Part shown: one piece after another, positions 45,791-56,063 of the stretch
Layout of the letters: each line of letters begins with the position of its first letter
How positions within the stretch are numbered: position 1 is the stretch's first letter
NCBI RefSeq assembly: GCF_003955735.1
Contig: NZ_CP034464.1
Coordinates: forward strand, 806,001 to 870,000
DNA: 64,000 nucleotides
Direction of reading: 5' to 3'
Source of the DNA: Undibacterium parvum
GTDB lineage: Bacteria; Pseudomonadota; Gammaproteobacteria; Burkholderiales; Burkholderiaceae_D
Position numbers and translations under genes: made by a program
Notes under the pieces: generated by a model
Told to the model about the DNA's origin: nothing
Database searches by the model: none
Seen by the model: only the letters and a program-made list of their open reading frames with translations

Positions 45791-46696
45791 CTATTTTTTA
45801 CTCAATAAATACATGCCAGCCATAACTAAGACCGTGCCCGCCAATTGCCAAGTTGTGACCGCCTCGCCTAAGAAAATCGCACCTAAAAATAGGGTCGATA
45901 CTGGCCCTACCATACCCGCTTGTGAGGCGGTTGCAGCACCAATTCTTTGCACTGCAAACATGGTGAGAAATACTGGCAACACGGTACAAAAAATCGCATT
46001 AATCAGCGACAACCAATATACCGGTGCTGGCTGTATCAACATACTGGCCGGCCGCAAAGCAAAAAATTGCGTGATACAGGCCACGCTAGAGACGCACATG
46101 GCATACGACACCAGTCGTAAAGAGCCTAGCCGCATCACCAATTGCCCCGACTGTATCAAATACAGGGAATACGAAAGCGCAGCGCCCAACACCAAGGCCG
46201 AGCCGAACAAAACTTGCTCCCCGCCGAACTTCAAATCATGGACAAATACCAGCACGATACCCATGTACGAAAGGCTCAACGCAGCCCATTCTATGCCGCG
46301 CACTTTACGCTTCAAAAACACCGCAGAAATCAACAGCACAAAGCTTGGGGTCAAGAACAATATCAGTCTTTCCAGTCCGGCAGTAATATATTGCAAGCCC
46401 ATAAAATCGAGAAAACTGGATAAATAGTAGCCGACCAAGCCCAAAGCCACCAGACGCCAGCGATCAGGATTCGATAAACGCGGCCCTTGCCGTGCCTGCC
46501 ATAAGGCAATCAACGCAAAAATCGGTAAAGAAAATAGCATACGAAACGCGATTAGGGTCACCGCATCCACCGGATAACGATAAATCAGCTTGGCGACGAT
46601 GGCCTTGGTGGAAAACAGGACTGCGCCAGAAATCGCGATTGCCAGACCGATCAGATATTGCCGCCGGTCATGCGAGGGGGAAAGGGGTGAACTCAT
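45791..46696 (-). CDS. EamA-type drug/metabolite transporter (DMT)
   Basis: 301 residues with ten predicted transmembrane helices made of two EamA repeats (about 12-145 and 160-300). Typical pieces: GAVLFSTKAIVAKLIYR, AFRMLFSLPIFALI and AGMVGPVSTLFLGAIFLGE. Inner-membrane exporter or importer of small metabolites; the substrate is not predictable. Monocistronic. Confidence 0.88.
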   Translation of the reverse strand: MSSPLSPSHDRRQYLIGLAIAISGAVLFSTKAIVAKLIYRYPVDAVTLIAFRMLFSLPIFALIALWQARQGPRLSNPDRWRLVALGLVGYYLSSFLDFMGLQYITAGLERLILFLTPSFVLLISAVFLKRKVRGIEWAALSLSYMGIVLVFVHDLKFGGEQVLFGSALVLGAALSYSLYLIQSGQLVMRLGSLRLVSYAMCVSSVACITQFFALRPASMLIQPAPVYWLSLINAIFCTVLPVFLTMFAVQRIGAATASQAGMVGPVSTLFLGAIFLGEAVTTWQLAGTVLVMAGMYLLSKK

Positions 46697-46767
46697 AGCC
46701 TACATTGTAAAGCGTAACGCTTGAGCGTGGTCTAGTATGATGGATTCAAATCAACGCTGGGCTAACG

Positions 46768-46824
46768 CGCATATTCCATGCGGCTTTCAGGCCAGCATGC
46801 CCGCAAAGCCGCATGGAATATGCG
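46768..46824. repeat. REP/BIME-like palindromic element, copy G
   Basis: Left arm CGCATATTCCATGCG (46768-46782), right arm CGCATGGAATATGCG (46810-46824), perfect. Outer flanks GCTGGGC repeat on both sides. Loop TTTCAGGCCAGCATGCCCG resembles copy F. Confidence 0.9.
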
Positions 46825-47377
46825 CGCTGGGCATGGTCGTTTTAAATCGGCCTAATCACTCACGCTGCACTTCCGCCTGAGTTAACGTGATAGCGCCCTC
46901 CTAGCGTTTTTTTTAAATCGAACCTTACACACCGCGTAAAATTTCTCGCCCTAGCTGCGAGCCCATGCTGCGCACAGCCAATTTGAGCATGGTTTCTGCA
47001 ACATTATCTTTGCGCAGCACACCATCATTGCCACCGAACAGATTGTCAAACATAGAATTAAATACGTCACCGCTATCGGAACACAGCCTGCGCCATCACT
47101 TGTAAGCTCAAGCTTTGACTGCGCAGTTGATGCACGCATGTCGATTTGCTCAATCGGACAGCAGATTTAGCTCATTAGTTTAATTTTTCGCAACAGATTT
47201 TTCTATGTGCAGTGGTCTAGACATGACTTTAAAAGTTCTATTATGGAATTCGAATAAAATCAATATGTTAGAATAGCGCCCTTCATTATAAAACCAAAGC
47301 GAAGAAAACCAATAGGCGCAAGGCGCGACCTGCATTCTTAGTAGCGGTGAACTATTGCAAATCCAGAGAGAGCGACC
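46825..47377. other. intergenic region upstream of yebC
   Basis: About 550 bp with no intact gene. Holds the HerA-like remnant (46925-47095) and the yebC promoter region, where AT-rich sequence precedes 47378. Confidence 0.55.
46925..47095 (-). pseudogene. C-terminal remnant of a HerA-like (DUF853) ATPase gene
   Basis: The minus-strand frame ending at TAA 46925-46927 reads MFDNLFGGNDGVLRKDN, then AETMLKLAVRSMGSQLGREI and LRGV. This resembles the conserved end of DUF853 HerA-type ATPases (a helical AR-SxGxxxGRxxxRGxxG tail). An in-frame TGA about 55 codons upstream, and no trace of the ATPase domain, show that only the tail survives. The neighbouring intergenic region is otherwise empty. Confidence 0.5.
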
Positions 47378-48103
47378 ATGGCCGGACATAGTAAATGGGC
47401 AAATATTAAACATAAAAAAGCAGCAACAGACGCCAAACGTGGCAAAGTCTGGACCCGCTTGATTAAAGAAATTACCGTCGCCGCGCGCATGGGTGGCGAC
47501 GATGTCAACACCAATCCACGCTTACGCCTGTCGGTGGACAAGGCCGCAGATGCGAACATGCCGAAAGAAAACGTCACACGTGCGATACAGCGCGGTGCTG
47601 GGCTATTAGAGGGCGCGAACTATGAAGAGGTTCGCTATGAAGGTTACGGTATTGGTGGCGCCGCCATCATTGTTGACTGCATGACTGACAATCGGGTTCG
47701 TACTGTGGCAGAAGTACGCAATGCCTTCAATAAAAATGGCGGCAATATGGGCAATGAAGGCTCAGTAGCTTTCATGTTCACCCATTGCGGGCAAATGTAT
47801 TTTGCGCCAGGCACCAATGAAGATGCGCTGATGGAAGCCGCCTTGGAAGCCGGCGCAGACGATATTACGAGCGACGAAGAAGGCGGTATCGAAGTACTCA
47901 CGCCACCGCACGATTTGTCGGCAGTCAAGGATGCATTGACCAAAGCCGGTTTTAAATCCGAAGTGGCTGAAGTGACTATGAAGCCGCAAACAGAAACTGT
48001 AGTGACTGGTGACGATGCAATAAAAATGCAAAAACTGATCGACGCACTGGAAAACCTGGACGATGTTCAGGAAGTGTATACCAACGTCATCATCGAAGAT
48101 TAA
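47378..48103 (+). CDS. yebC: YebC/PmpR-family transcriptional regulator / translation factor
   Basis: 241 residues, normal length. Starts [22 protein letters not shown], the family signature (given in parts: [14 protein letters not shown]). Other conserved segments: [39 protein letters not shown]. Members bind DNA and some act in translation of proline stretches. First gene of a chain of core genes on the plus strand with purD 65 bp downstream. Confidence 0.95.
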   Translation: MAGHSKWANIKHKKAATDAKRGKVWTRLIKEITVAARMGGDDVNTNPRLRLSVDKAADANMPKENVTRAIQRGAGLLEGANYEEVRYEGYGIGGAAIIVDCMTDNRVRTVAEVRNAFNKNGGNMGNEGSVAFMFTHCGQMYFAPGTNEDALMEAALEAGADDITSDEEGGIEVLTPPHDLSAVKDALTKAGFKSEVAEVTMKPQTETVVTGDDAIKMQKLIDALENLDDVQEVYTNVIIED

Positions 48104-48168
48104 TCAAAAAATTGGTCTTCAATTGAGTAGGCAATTCTAGAAATTTTAAGTTAAAACAAGAGCGCAAT

Positions 48169-49443
48169 ATGAAAATTCTCGTAGTCGGCTCCGGTGGTCG
48201 TGAACATGCACTGGCTTGGAAATTGACGCAATCTGAACGCGTTCAGAGCGTCTTTGTCGCGCCTGGCAATGGTGGCACAGAACTCAATCCTTACCTGATC
48301 AACATCCCTCTCACTGACCCGGTCGCGTTGGCTGAGTTTGTGATCCAAGAACAGATAGGGATCACCGTAGTTGGACCGGAAGTACCGTTGGCCGCTGGCA
48401 TAGTCAACATTTTCCGAGATAAAGGCTTAAAGATTTTTGGCCCGAGCAAGGAAGCAGCGCAACTGGAAAGCTCAAAAGATTTCGCTAAATCTTTCATGCA
48501 AAGACATGCAATACCGACTGCGGAATATCAAACCTTCTCCGACTTGCAGGCGGCACACGCCTACATCAGCGCAAAAGGCGCACCTATTGTCATCAAAGCC
48601 GACGGCCTGGCCGCAGGTAAAGGCGTGGTGGTGGCAATGTCATTAGACGAAGCACATGCGGCAGTTGATATGATGTTGTCGGACAATAAGCTAGGCGACG
48701 CTGGTGCACGCGTCGTCATCGAAGAGTTTTTGGTGGGCGAAGAAGCCAGTTTCATCGTCATGGTCGATGGCAAAAATATTTTGCCACTGGCCACCAGCCA
48801 GGATCACAAGCGTCTGCTAGATGATGACCAGGGTCCGAATACCGGTGGCATGGGGGCTTACTCACCAGCACCTATCGTGACCCCGCAGTTGCACGCACGC
48901 GTGATGCGCGAAATTATCCAGCCTACGGTACAGGGGATGGCCAAGGATGGCATCGTCTTCACCGGCTTTTTGTACGCCGGGTTAATGATCGATGAACACG
49001 GCAATCCTAAGACTTTAGAATTTAACTGCCGTATGGGCGATCCTGAGACCCAGCCTATCATGGCGCGTTTAAAAACCGATCTGGTCAACGTGATGGAACA
49101 TGCCGTCAATGGCACCTTAGACGCGGTCGAACTGGAATGGGATAGACGTACTGCGATGGGCGTTGTTATGGCGGCCGCTGGCTATCCGGATGATCCGCGC
49201 AAAGGCGATGTCATCTCTGGCATTCCGGACGAAACGCCAGACTGCATCACCTTTCATGCCGGTACCACGATCATGGATAAGCAATTGCTCAGTAACGGTG
49301 GTCGTGTCTTATGCGTGGTTGGCTTGGGCGACACCGTTAAACTAGCGCAAAAACATGCCTACGATACGGTAGAAAAAATCCGCTTTCAGGGTGCGCAATA
49401 CCGCCGGGATATAGGCTGGCGCGCACTAAATAAAAAGCACTAA
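48169..49443 (+). CDS. purD: phosphoribosylamine-glycine ligase
   Basis: 424 residues. Second step of purine synthesis: ATP-dependent joining of glycine to phosphoribosylamine. N-terminal MKILVVGSGGREHALAWKL, ATP-grasp motifs IKADGLAAGKGVVVA and EEASFIVMVDG, and the substrate/metal segments DQGPNTGGMGAYSPAP and NCRMGDPETQ. Complete. 19 bp before hemF. Confidence 0.97.
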   Translation: MKILVVGSGGREHALAWKLTQSERVQSVFVAPGNGGTELNPYLINIPLTDPVALAEFVIQEQIGITVVGPEVPLAAGIVNIFRDKGLKIFGPSKEAAQLESSKDFAKSFMQRHAIPTAEYQTFSDLQAAHAYISAKGAPIVIKADGLAAGKGVVVAMSLDEAHAAVDMMLSDNKLGDAGARVVIEEFLVGEEASFIVMVDGKNILPLATSQDHKRLLDDDQGPNTGGMGAYSPAPIVTPQLHARVMREIIQPTVQGMAKDGIVFTGFLYAGLMIDEHGNPKTLEFNCRMGDPETQPIMARLKTDLVNVMEHAVNGTLDAVELEWDRRTAMGVVMAAAGYPDDPRKGDVISGIPDETPDCITFHAGTTIMDKQLLSNGGRVLCVVGLGDTVKLAQKHAYDTVEKIRFQGAQYRRDIGWRALNKKH

Positions 49444-49462
49444 ATAATTATTCGTATAGACG

Positions 49463-50362
49463 ATGACCGATTCCGCCTCCGTAAAAAAATACCTGCTCGC
49501 TTTACAAGCAAACATCGTGGCTGCGATGGAAGCGCTAGACGGCCAGGCTTTCTTGACCGATAGTTGGGAGCGCCCCGAGGGTGGCGGAGGAATTTCGCGC
49601 GTCATCGAAGAAGGCACAGTATTCGAACGCGGTGGTGTCAATTTCTCACATGTGATGGGGAATAATCTGCCACCGTCTGCCGCGGCAAGTCGGCCAGAAC
49701 TGGCAGGTCGAAAATGGGAGGCGATGGGCGTATCCTTGGTACTGCATCCACGCAATCCCTACGCGCCCACGGTGCATATGAATGTCCGTTTCTTCACCAC
49801 TTATGCCGAAGGAAAGCCTTCAGTATGGTGGTTTGGTGGCGGCATGGATTTGACGCCCTATTATGGCTTTGAAGAGGATGCGCAACATTTTCATCAAAGC
49901 TGCAAAGATGCCTTAAAGCCTTACGGCGAGGATTTACACCCGCGCTTTAAAAAATGGTGTGATGAGTATTTTTACCTCAAGCATCGCAAGGAAGCACGCG
50001 GTGTAGGTGGCATCTTTTTTGACGATTTTAACGAGCTCGATTTTGCCTCTAGCTTTGGGATGATGCAAAGCGTAGGAAATGCATTTATCCCAGCCTATAC
50101 CGCTATCCTTGAAAAACGCAAAGATATCGCCTATGGTGAACGCGAGCGTGATTTTCAGGCATATCGTCGGGGCCGCTATGTAGAATTTAATTTAGTCTTT
50201 GATCGCGGCACTTTATTTGGACTGCAATCGGGTGGCAGAACGGAGTCAATTTTGATGTCCATGCCGCCGATAGTGAAGTGGCGTTACGACTGGAAACCAG
50301 AAGCAGGCAGTGCCGAAGCAAAACTGGCGACCGATTTTTTGGTGCATAAGGAATGGGTATAA
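49463..50362 (+). CDS. hemF: oxygen-dependent coproporphyrinogen III oxidase
   Basis: 299 residues. Converts coproporphyrinogen III to protoporphyrinogen IX in heme synthesis using O2. Signature segments are [49 protein letters not shown] and [17 protein letters not shown]. Complete. Its last 10 bases overlap nadD, suggesting coupled translation. Confidence 0.97.
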   Translation: MTDSASVKKYLLALQANIVAAMEALDGQAFLTDSWERPEGGGGISRVIEEGTVFERGGVNFSHVMGNNLPPSAAASRPELAGRKWEAMGVSLVLHPRNPYAPTVHMNVRFFTTYAEGKPSVWWFGGGMDLTPYYGFEEDAQHFHQSCKDALKPYGEDLHPRFKKWCDEYFYLKHRKEARGVGGIFFDDFNELDFASSFGMMQSVGNAFIPAYTAILEKRKDIAYGERERDFQAYRRGRYVEFNLVFDRGTLFGLQSGGRTESILMSMPPIVKWRYDWKPEAGSAEAKLATDFLVHKEWV

Positions 50363-51042
50363 AGCCAGCACGCTGTGTGCTGGTACTCGGTGGCAGTTTT
50401 GATCCGGTACACCGTGGTCATGTCGCCCTGGCTCAGCACTATGTGAATTTATTACAGCCACAAGAGTTGCGTCTTGTGCCTGCCGGCCAACCCTGGCAAA
50501 AAAACCGCCTCATCGCAGATGCGGAGCAACGTGTGCAAATGTTAAAGCTAGCCTTCGAAACCGGCTTTAAGCTGCCGGTCGTGATAGACCAGCAGGAAAT
50601 CAAACGCGCTGTACAACATGAAGCAAGTTTTACTATCGATACCTTGGGAAATCTGCGCAAGGAATTGGGGGCCGATACTTCCATCGTTTTTTTGATTGGT
50701 GCCGATCAATTGCAAAACCTGTCTAGTTGGCGACAGTGGCGACAATTGTTCGATGTAGCGCATATTTGCGCTGCTTCCAGACCAGGTTTTTCACTGGACC
50801 AAACTGGATTAAACCTAGAAGTAGCCCAGGAATGGAATCAAAGAGCAGGGTCTTTGCAAGAAATACGGAATTTACCGTCGGGCAAATCGTATTTTTCGCA
50901 AGATCTTTCATGGGACGTATCGGCAACCAGTATCCGAAACGAGTTAAAACGGACCTCGCAAACTCCGCAGACTCAACAAACAACATCGCTAATACCGCCC
51001 GAGGTGTTAGACTACATTCAACAACATCATTTATACAGATAA
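50353..51042 (+). CDS. nadD: nicotinate-nucleotide adenylyltransferase
   Basis: 229 residues. Makes deamido-NAD from nicotinate mononucleotide and ATP. Nucleotidyltransferase signatures: [15 protein letters not shown] (HxGH) and [12 protein letters not shown] (SxTxxR). Overlaps hemF by 10 bp at the start; rsfS begins 3 bases after its stop. The nadD-rsfS pairing is common in bacteria. Confidence 0.96.
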   Translation: MGIKPARCVLVLGGSFDPVHRGHVALAQHYVNLLQPQELRLVPAGQPWQKNRLIADAEQRVQMLKLAFETGFKLPVVIDQQEIKRAVQHEASFTIDTLGNLRKELGADTSIVFLIGADQLQNLSSWRQWRQLFDVAHICAASRPGFSLDQTGLNLEVAQEWNQRAGSLQEIRNLPSGKSYFSQDLSWDVSATSIRNELKRTSQTPQTQQTTSLIPPEVLDYIQQHHLYR

Positions 51043-51044
51043 GC

Positions 51045-51794
51045 ATGAAAAATATGGACATCAAAAAATTACAAGCCTTAGTTGTTGACGCTCTCGAAGA
51101 CGTCAAAGCCCAAGATATACAAGTATTCGACACGATGCACCTGACCAGCCTGTTTGATCGTGTCGCGATCGCATCTGGTACCTCGAACCGTCAAACTAAG
51201 GCCTTAGCCGCTTCGGTGCGCGATAAAGTCAAAGAAAATGGCGGCGAAATTGTCGGCATCGAAGGCGAAGTTACCGGTGAATGGGTATTGGTAGATTTGG
51301 GCGACATGGTGGTCCATATCATGCAACCTGCGATCCGTGCTTACTATCGTCTGGAAGAACTTTGGGGAGATAAAGAAGTTAAATTGGGTGCAGCTAAGCG
51401 CGTTACTAAAGGTCTAGCCAAAGCCTCTGACGACACTGAAGATGCGGATGCAAAACCTAAACGCGCTAGCCGCAGCAAGGCCGCCCCTGTAGAAGTCACA
51501 CCAGACATGATGGCTATCCAAACTACTTTGGATGACGATGTTAAAAAACCGGTACGCAAACCGCGTGCAGTGAAAGCCACCAGCGATGTGACTCCGGTTA
51601 AACCAGCACGTAAAACCGCCACCGGAAAATTAGCTGGCACCACTAGCTCCAGCGTTGCCCCTGCGGTCAAAAAACCACGTGTCAAAACACCGGCAGGCGC
51701 TCGCGTTAAAGTCGCATCGACAAAAACAGCAACCGCATCGGCCAAACAAGCCGCCACCAAGCGCGCTACCACACGCAGCAAAACAGCAGGCTAA
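51045..51794 (+). CDS. rsfS: ribosomal silencing factor RsfS with long basic histone-like tail
   Basis: 249 residues from ATG 51045, 2 bases after the nadD stop; ATG 51054 is an alternative. The RsfS/Iojap domain (about 4-112) has VVDALEDVKAQDI, SLFDRVAIASGTSNRQ and WVLVDLGDMVVHIMQP. It blocks subunit joining by binding uL14 under starvation. The usual RsfS is 105-150 residues. Here about 130 more residues follow, rich in Lys, Ala, Thr and Pro (KKPVRKPRAVKAT, KPARKTATGK, ending KRATTRSKTAG), resembling histone H1-like tails. The same frame runs on without stops, so it is one protein. Confidence 0.93.
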   Translation: MKNMDIKKLQALVVDALEDVKAQDIQVFDTMHLTSLFDRVAIASGTSNRQTKALAASVRDKVKENGGEIVGIEGEVTGEWVLVDLGDMVVHIMQPAIRAYYRLEELWGDKEVKLGAAKRVTKGLAKASDDTEDADAKPKRASRSKAAPVEVTPDMMAIQTTLDDDVKKPVRKPRAVKATSDVTPVKPARKTATGKLAGTTSSSVAPAVKKPRVKTPAGARVKVASTKTATASAKQAATKRATTRSKTAG

Positions 51795-51945
51795 TCATGC
51801 CGGACGCTGGCCTTTGGCTGGCGTCCATTAAAACCAGGGTAATACCTCTGGTTTTAATAATTTGAGTAGCACATCGCTGCTGCTGTATTCTCCCATTTGC
51901 TTAGCCAGCCTTAGCAGAACACTCCCATTACTCTTTTTTCACAGC

Positions 51946-52416
51946 ATGCAGCTCATCATCGCCGCCGTTGGTCATAAAATGCCATCTTGGATAGAAACCG
52001 GTTATCAGGAATACGTCAAACGTATGCCTGCAGAATGCCGTGTTCATATCAAAGAAATCAAACCGATAGAGCGCTCCGGCAGCAAAACAGCGGAGACCGT
52101 GATGGCTTTGGAAAGTGTGAAAATTGAAGCGGTAATTCCCAAGAATGCCCGCATCATCGCCTTGGATGAGCATGGTAAAGACCTCACTTCTATGGCTTTA
52201 TCCCAACATTTAACATCTTGGCAGCAAGACGGACGTGACGTCGTCTTTGTGATCGGTGGGGCGGACGGTTTAGATCCCCAATTCAAAGCTAAGGCCGATA
52301 TGCTAATACGCATCTCCAGCCTAACCTTGCCACATGGTATGGTCAGAGTCTTGCTGGCGGAACAGCTGTATCGTGCCTGGTCTATCACGCAAAACCACCC
52401 TTATCATAGAGTATGA
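51946..52416 (+). CDS. rlmH: 23S rRNA pseudouridine(1915) N3-methyltransferase
   Basis: 156 residues from ATG 51946 ([15 protein letters not shown]), normal RlmH length; the frame extends to 51862 but that part is not conserved-looking. SPOUT-fold signatures [11 protein letters not shown] and the C-terminal knot [18 protein letters not shown] with NHPYHR. Modifies pseudouridine 1915 in 23S rRNA helix 69. Part of the rsfS-rlmH-maf chain. Confidence 0.95.
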   Translation: MQLIIAAVGHKMPSWIETGYQEYVKRMPAECRVHIKEIKPIERSGSKTAETVMALESVKIEAVIPKNARIIALDEHGKDLTSMALSQHLTSWQQDGRDVVFVIGGADGLDPQFKAKADMLIRISSLTLPHGMVRVLLAEQLYRAWSITQNHPYHRV

Positions 52417-52449
52417 TCTTAGTTATCAGAATATTTTTCAGGAGGGCAT

Positions 52450-53070
52450 ATGGTTCCCGCCCAAAATAAAATTTATCTGGCCTCGAAGAGCCCGCGTCGG
52501 CGCGAATTGCTGCGTCAGATAGGCATCGATTTTGAATTACTTCTATTGCGCGATACTTTACCGCGCGGTCCGGATGTCTCAGAAATTGTCTTACCTGGTG
52601 AGCTACCGGACATCTATGTGGCCAGAGTCACCCAAGAAAAAGCTAGCGCCGCATGGAAACTCATGCAGATGCGCCGCTTGCCATTGCGCCCGGTACTAGC
52701 AGCAGATACCACGGTAGTTCTAGGTCAACAGATACTCGGAAAACCGGCATCCCAAACTGAAGCAATTGCCATGCTCAGGCAACTTTCCGGTCAAACCCAT
52801 CAAGTCCTCACTAGCTTGGCCGTGCATTATGAGGACCAAAATTTACACTGCACGCAAGCGTCGGAAGTTACTTTTACCACCCTAAGCGAGGCGCAAATTC
52901 AAGCGTATTGCGCAAGCCAAGAACCCTACGATAAAGCCGGCGGTTATGGCATACAGGGCATGGCAGCGCGTTATATTTCTCACATTAGCGGTAGTTATTC
53001 TGGCATCATGGGCTTACCTCTATTTGAGACGACTGCTTTGTTACGACAGGCAGGTATCCGACTCCCCTAA
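52450..53070 (+). CDS. maf: Maf-type nucleotide pyrophosphatase
   Basis: 206 residues. Hydrolyses dTTP/UTP or related nucleotides to monophosphates. Motifs LASKSPRRRELL, AADTTVVL, SGQTHQVLT and PYDKAGGYGIQG, ending ISGSYSGIMGLPL. A strong AGGAGGG lies 6 nt before the ATG. 33 bp after rlmH and 11 bp before rng. Confidence 0.94.
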   Translation: MVPAQNKIYLASKSPRRRELLRQIGIDFELLLLRDTLPRGPDVSEIVLPGELPDIYVARVTQEKASAAWKLMQMRRLPLRPVLAADTTVVLGQQILGKPASQTEAIAMLRQLSGQTHQVLTSLAVHYEDQNLHCTQASEVTFTTLSEAQIQAYCASQEPYDKAGGYGIQGMAARYISHISGSYSGIMGLPLFETTALLRQAGIRLP

Positions 53071-53081
53071 TTCTTTAATTT

Positions 53082-54551
53082 ATGAGCGAAAATCTCCTCA
53101 TCAACATCACTCCGCAAGAAACCCGTGTCGCCCTCATTTTTCAAGGTGCGGTTCAAGAACTCCATATAGAACGTACCCTGTCGCGTGGCTTGGTCGGCAA
53201 TGTCTACCTAGGCAAAGTTGTGCGGGTACTTCCTGGTATGCAATCGGCATTTATTGACATAGGTTTGGAGCGTGCAGCATTTTTGCATGTCGCAGATATC
53301 TGGGATGCCCGCTCACAAGACGGCAATGGCAGTAACAACCCACTGACTCCGATAGAAAAATTACTCTACGATGGACAATCGGTCACAGTCCAAGTGGTGA
53401 AAGATCCTATCGGCACCAAAGGTGCGCGCCTGTCTACCCAAGTCTCGATTGCTGGCCGTATGCTGGTGTATTTGCCGCAAGATTCGCACATAGGGATTTC
53501 GCAAAGAATCGAGAACGAAGCAGAACGTGAAGCCTTGCGCAGTAAGGTAAAAGCCTTACAACAACCGGATGAAAAAGGTGGTTTCATCGTTCGTACTATG
53601 GCAGAAGACGCTTCAGATCAGGATCTCAAATCGGACGTCGAATACTTGCGCCGCACCTGGTCCACCATTACGCAGTTAGCCAAGACCCGGCCACCTTCAA
53701 GTTTGCTCCACCAGGATCTGAATCTGGCGCAACGCGTATTGCGTGACTTCGTCAATGAAGAGACCGACAGTATCCAGGTCGACTCCAGAGAAAACCATTT
53801 GATGCTGGTCGAATTTGGCAAAACCTATACGCCTTCAGTCCTGCCAAAATTACAGCACTACACCGGCGAACGGCCTTTATTCGATTTGTATGGCGTAGAA
53901 GACGAGATAGAAAAAGCGCTTGGTCGCAGGGTCAATCTGAAATCAGGCGGATACTTGATCATCGATCAGACTGAAGCCATGACCACGATAGACGTCAACA
54001 CAGGTAGTTTTGTGGCAGGGCGTAATTTTGACGACACCATCTTTAAGACAAATCTAGAAGCCGCACACGCAATTGCACGCCAACTACGCCTGCGCAATTT
54101 GGGTGGCATCATCATTCTTGACATCATAGACATGGAGAATGAAGAGCACAAAACTGCCGTGTTGGCTGAACTGAATAAGGCGCTATCACGGGATCGCACC
54201 AAGTTATCGATTTCAGGATTTTCAGCCTTAGGACTGGTAGAAGTCACGCGCAAGCGCACCCGTGAATCTCTCGCTCATGTGCTCTGCGAAACCTGCCCTG
54301 CCTGCGCTGGCAAAGGTCAAGTCAAGACTGCCCGCACCATTTGTTATGAAATATTAAGAGAGCTATTGCGCGAAGCGAAGCAATTTAACCCACGCGAATT
54401 TCGCATCATGGCTTCACAAGTGGTGGTGGATATGTTCCTTGAAGAAGAGTCACAACACCTTGCGATGCTAGGCGACTTCATCGGCAAACCGATTTCTCTA
54501 CAAGTTGAAAATGTATTCCATCAAGAACAATACGACATTATTTTGATGTAA
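53082..54551 (+). CDS. rng: ribonuclease G
   Basis: 489 residues. Endoribonuclease that trims the 5' end of 16S rRNA and cuts some mRNAs. The S1-like N-terminal part is interrupted in the RNase E/G manner (GNVYLGKVVRVLPGMQSAFIDIG, split here as GNVYLGKVVRVL and GMQSAFIDIG). Catalytic Asp residues lie in TTIDVNTG and IIILDIIDME; the zinc link is CETCPACAGKGQV. Ends without the RNase E scaffold tail, so it is RNase G. Last gene of the core block. Confidence 0.97.
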   Translation: MSENLLINITPQETRVALIFQGAVQELHIERTLSRGLVGNVYLGKVVRVLPGMQSAFIDIGLERAAFLHVADIWDARSQDGNGSNNPLTPIEKLLYDGQSVTVQVVKDPIGTKGARLSTQVSIAGRMLVYLPQDSHIGISQRIENEAEREALRSKVKALQQPDEKGGFIVRTMAEDASDQDLKSDVEYLRRTWSTITQLAKTRPPSSLLHQDLNLAQRVLRDFVNEETDSIQVDSRENHLMLVEFGKTYTPSVLPKLQHYTGERPLFDLYGVEDEIEKALGRRVNLKSGGYLIIDQTEAMTTIDVNTGSFVAGRNFDDTIFKTNLEAAHAIARQLRLRNLGGIIILDIIDMENEEHKTAVLAELNKALSRDRTKLSISGFSALGLVEVTRKRTRESLAHVLCETCPACAGKGQVKTARTICYEILRELLREAKQFNPREFRIMASQVVVDMFLEEESQHLAMLGDFIGKPISLQVENVFHQEQYDIILM

Positions 54552-54692
54552 TTTCTTTATCATTTAAAATCAATTACTTAAAAATTCTTTTACGATAAAT
54601 ATCGACTTAGCTACAAAGTTAGCTACAAATCGTTTTACGACAGTCACTCCCTGCTTAAGACAAAGTCGCGCATGAAAGGCTATTGACAATTC

Positions 54693-55889
54693 ATGAACAA
54701 TTCAAAACGTTTGAGCGACGAAGAGTGCCAAAATATTCGCGATCAACTTTTCCTTAAGCTCAATTCGGATGAAGCACCATTTGCTTTAAACAAAGATGAA
54801 GAGAAATTCGGCCCAGATGATTGGGCGTGGCTATTTCTTAGGATGAATAAGAATTACCAGTTTGCTTATACTAATCACCCCAAAGCCATTAATGAATTCA
54901 AGATTTTGGAATTCGTTCACGAAAAAGACCTATGCAATATTCACGCTGACCTCGATGAACGCTGCCGAAGAAGTTTCGGGCTGGCAGCTTGGTTGGACTA
55001 CGCGCAGCCGATTTTGCCGGAACTAAAAAATGAAGATGATTCCTGGTTTGCACCTCTAAAGGCAGCAATTCCCGAAGATCACTCGCGCCGAACGGTAAGC
55101 AAAGAAATATATATTAGGCCACTGGGTCCACAATCACGAAAGCTGGACAGGCATCCTTATCATCTAATCGAAGAAACACCTTTTGGCTATCGAATTAGAG
55201 GACTACCATCGACATCTGGCCATGGAATTAGAGCTGAGCGTGGTTGTATCGCTTTCGCCGTTGATTGCAGCGTCCCTCCAAGTGGACAAATCACGACCCT
55301 GAAAAAGATTGCGCACAAAATCCGAAGCATCTTAATGGATAGTAATGAATTAACGGACACCGAGTTGAATGAGACGATGATCTTGGAAATTAAAAGCAGT
55401 GAGGATTTTAATTACATGAACTTCAAAATAGCAGGTGGCGCGGAAGATATTGTTCGAGATTATGAAATGGTGTGGCGCGCCGTTTACCTTAATGTACTTG
55501 GTCCAATAACATTACAGATCGAAAAAATATTAGGTGAAGTAAAGGATGTATATCAAGAGTTGCAAGATGATGGCTTTGCAAAGCCATCCAGCCTCCTACG
55601 ATTTAAGTACAATCTGGACAGTTCAAAAGATCTCGATGGGTTATCTCGGAATGGGGGCAACTATTTAAAATGCTTAGTCTTAATTGCTCAACTACACAAT
55701 CGAGGATTTGGCGACAATCAGATTGCGCAAATTTTCGGTCTTTGCAGCGCGACCGGAAAATACAAGAATGCATGGCAGCAACAATTGCACAGAAAAATTG
55801 ACGAATACATTGACGAAGCCAAAGATATGATTAACGGTGGATATCGTCTATTAATTCAAGCACAAAAGCCCGATAAAAACCAAAGCTAA
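54693..55889 (+). CDS. island protein, possibly transcriptional-regulator-like (DUF6499/DUF2285 type)
   Basis: 398 residues from ATG 54693. Not securely identified. The N-terminus has DDWAWLFLRMNKNYQFAY, resembling the W-A-W-x-F-L-R-x-N-x-x-Y of DUF6499 regulator-like domains found in integrative elements. The middle has GCIAFAVDCSVPPSGQ. The C-terminal part (about 310-398) is helical with YNLDSSKDL and FGDNQIAQIFGL, which could be a DNA-binding segment as in DUF2285. First gene after rng, AT-rich, own terminator. Likely start of the second island. Confidence 0.6.
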   Translation: MNNSKRLSDEECQNIRDQLFLKLNSDEAPFALNKDEEKFGPDDWAWLFLRMNKNYQFAYTNHPKAINEFKILEFVHEKDLCNIHADLDERCRRSFGLAAWLDYAQPILPELKNEDDSWFAPLKAAIPEDHSRRTVSKEIYIRPLGPQSRKLDRHPYHLIEETPFGYRIRGLPSTSGHGIRAERGCIAFAVDCSVPPSGQITTLKKIAHKIRSILMDSNELTDTELNETMILEIKSSEDFNYMNFKIAGGAEDIVRDYEMVWRAVYLNVLGPITLQIEKILGEVKDVYQELQDDGFAKPSSLLRFKYNLDSSKDLDGLSRNGGNYLKCLVLIAQLHNRGFGDNQIAQIFGLCSATGKYKNAWQQQLHRKIDEYIDEAKDMINGGYRLLIQAQKPDKNQS

Positions 55890-55912
55890 CGCTAAACCTC
55901 AACTAAAATCAC

Positions 55913-55952
55913 AAAAATGGCCTCCTGTCAAACGACAAGGGGCCATTTTTGT
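55913..55952 (+). terminator. rho-independent terminator
   Basis: Stem AAAAATGGCC/GGCCATTTTT (55913-55922, 55941-55950) with an inner CCTGTC/GACAAGG pairing, followed by GTTT. Ends the 398-residue gene. Confidence 0.85.
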
Positions 55953-56063
55953 TTGCTGCACTTTTTCAAACCACTTCTCTAGCTTCTGACGTCCTGCTTT
56001 TAACAATTCAAAATATGGGCTGATTCGGGCCTGAATCTTTCATAAATCAATTGGAGCTTAAAA

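Noticed and set aside
50727..51044. Long N-terminal extension of RsfS
   Set aside because: It lies entirely over nadD in another frame; the RsfS domain starts after 51045.
54552..54692. tRNA attachment site at the island start
   Set aside because: No cloverleaf or tRNA 3' end is present; only short direct repeats TAGCTACAAA are seen.
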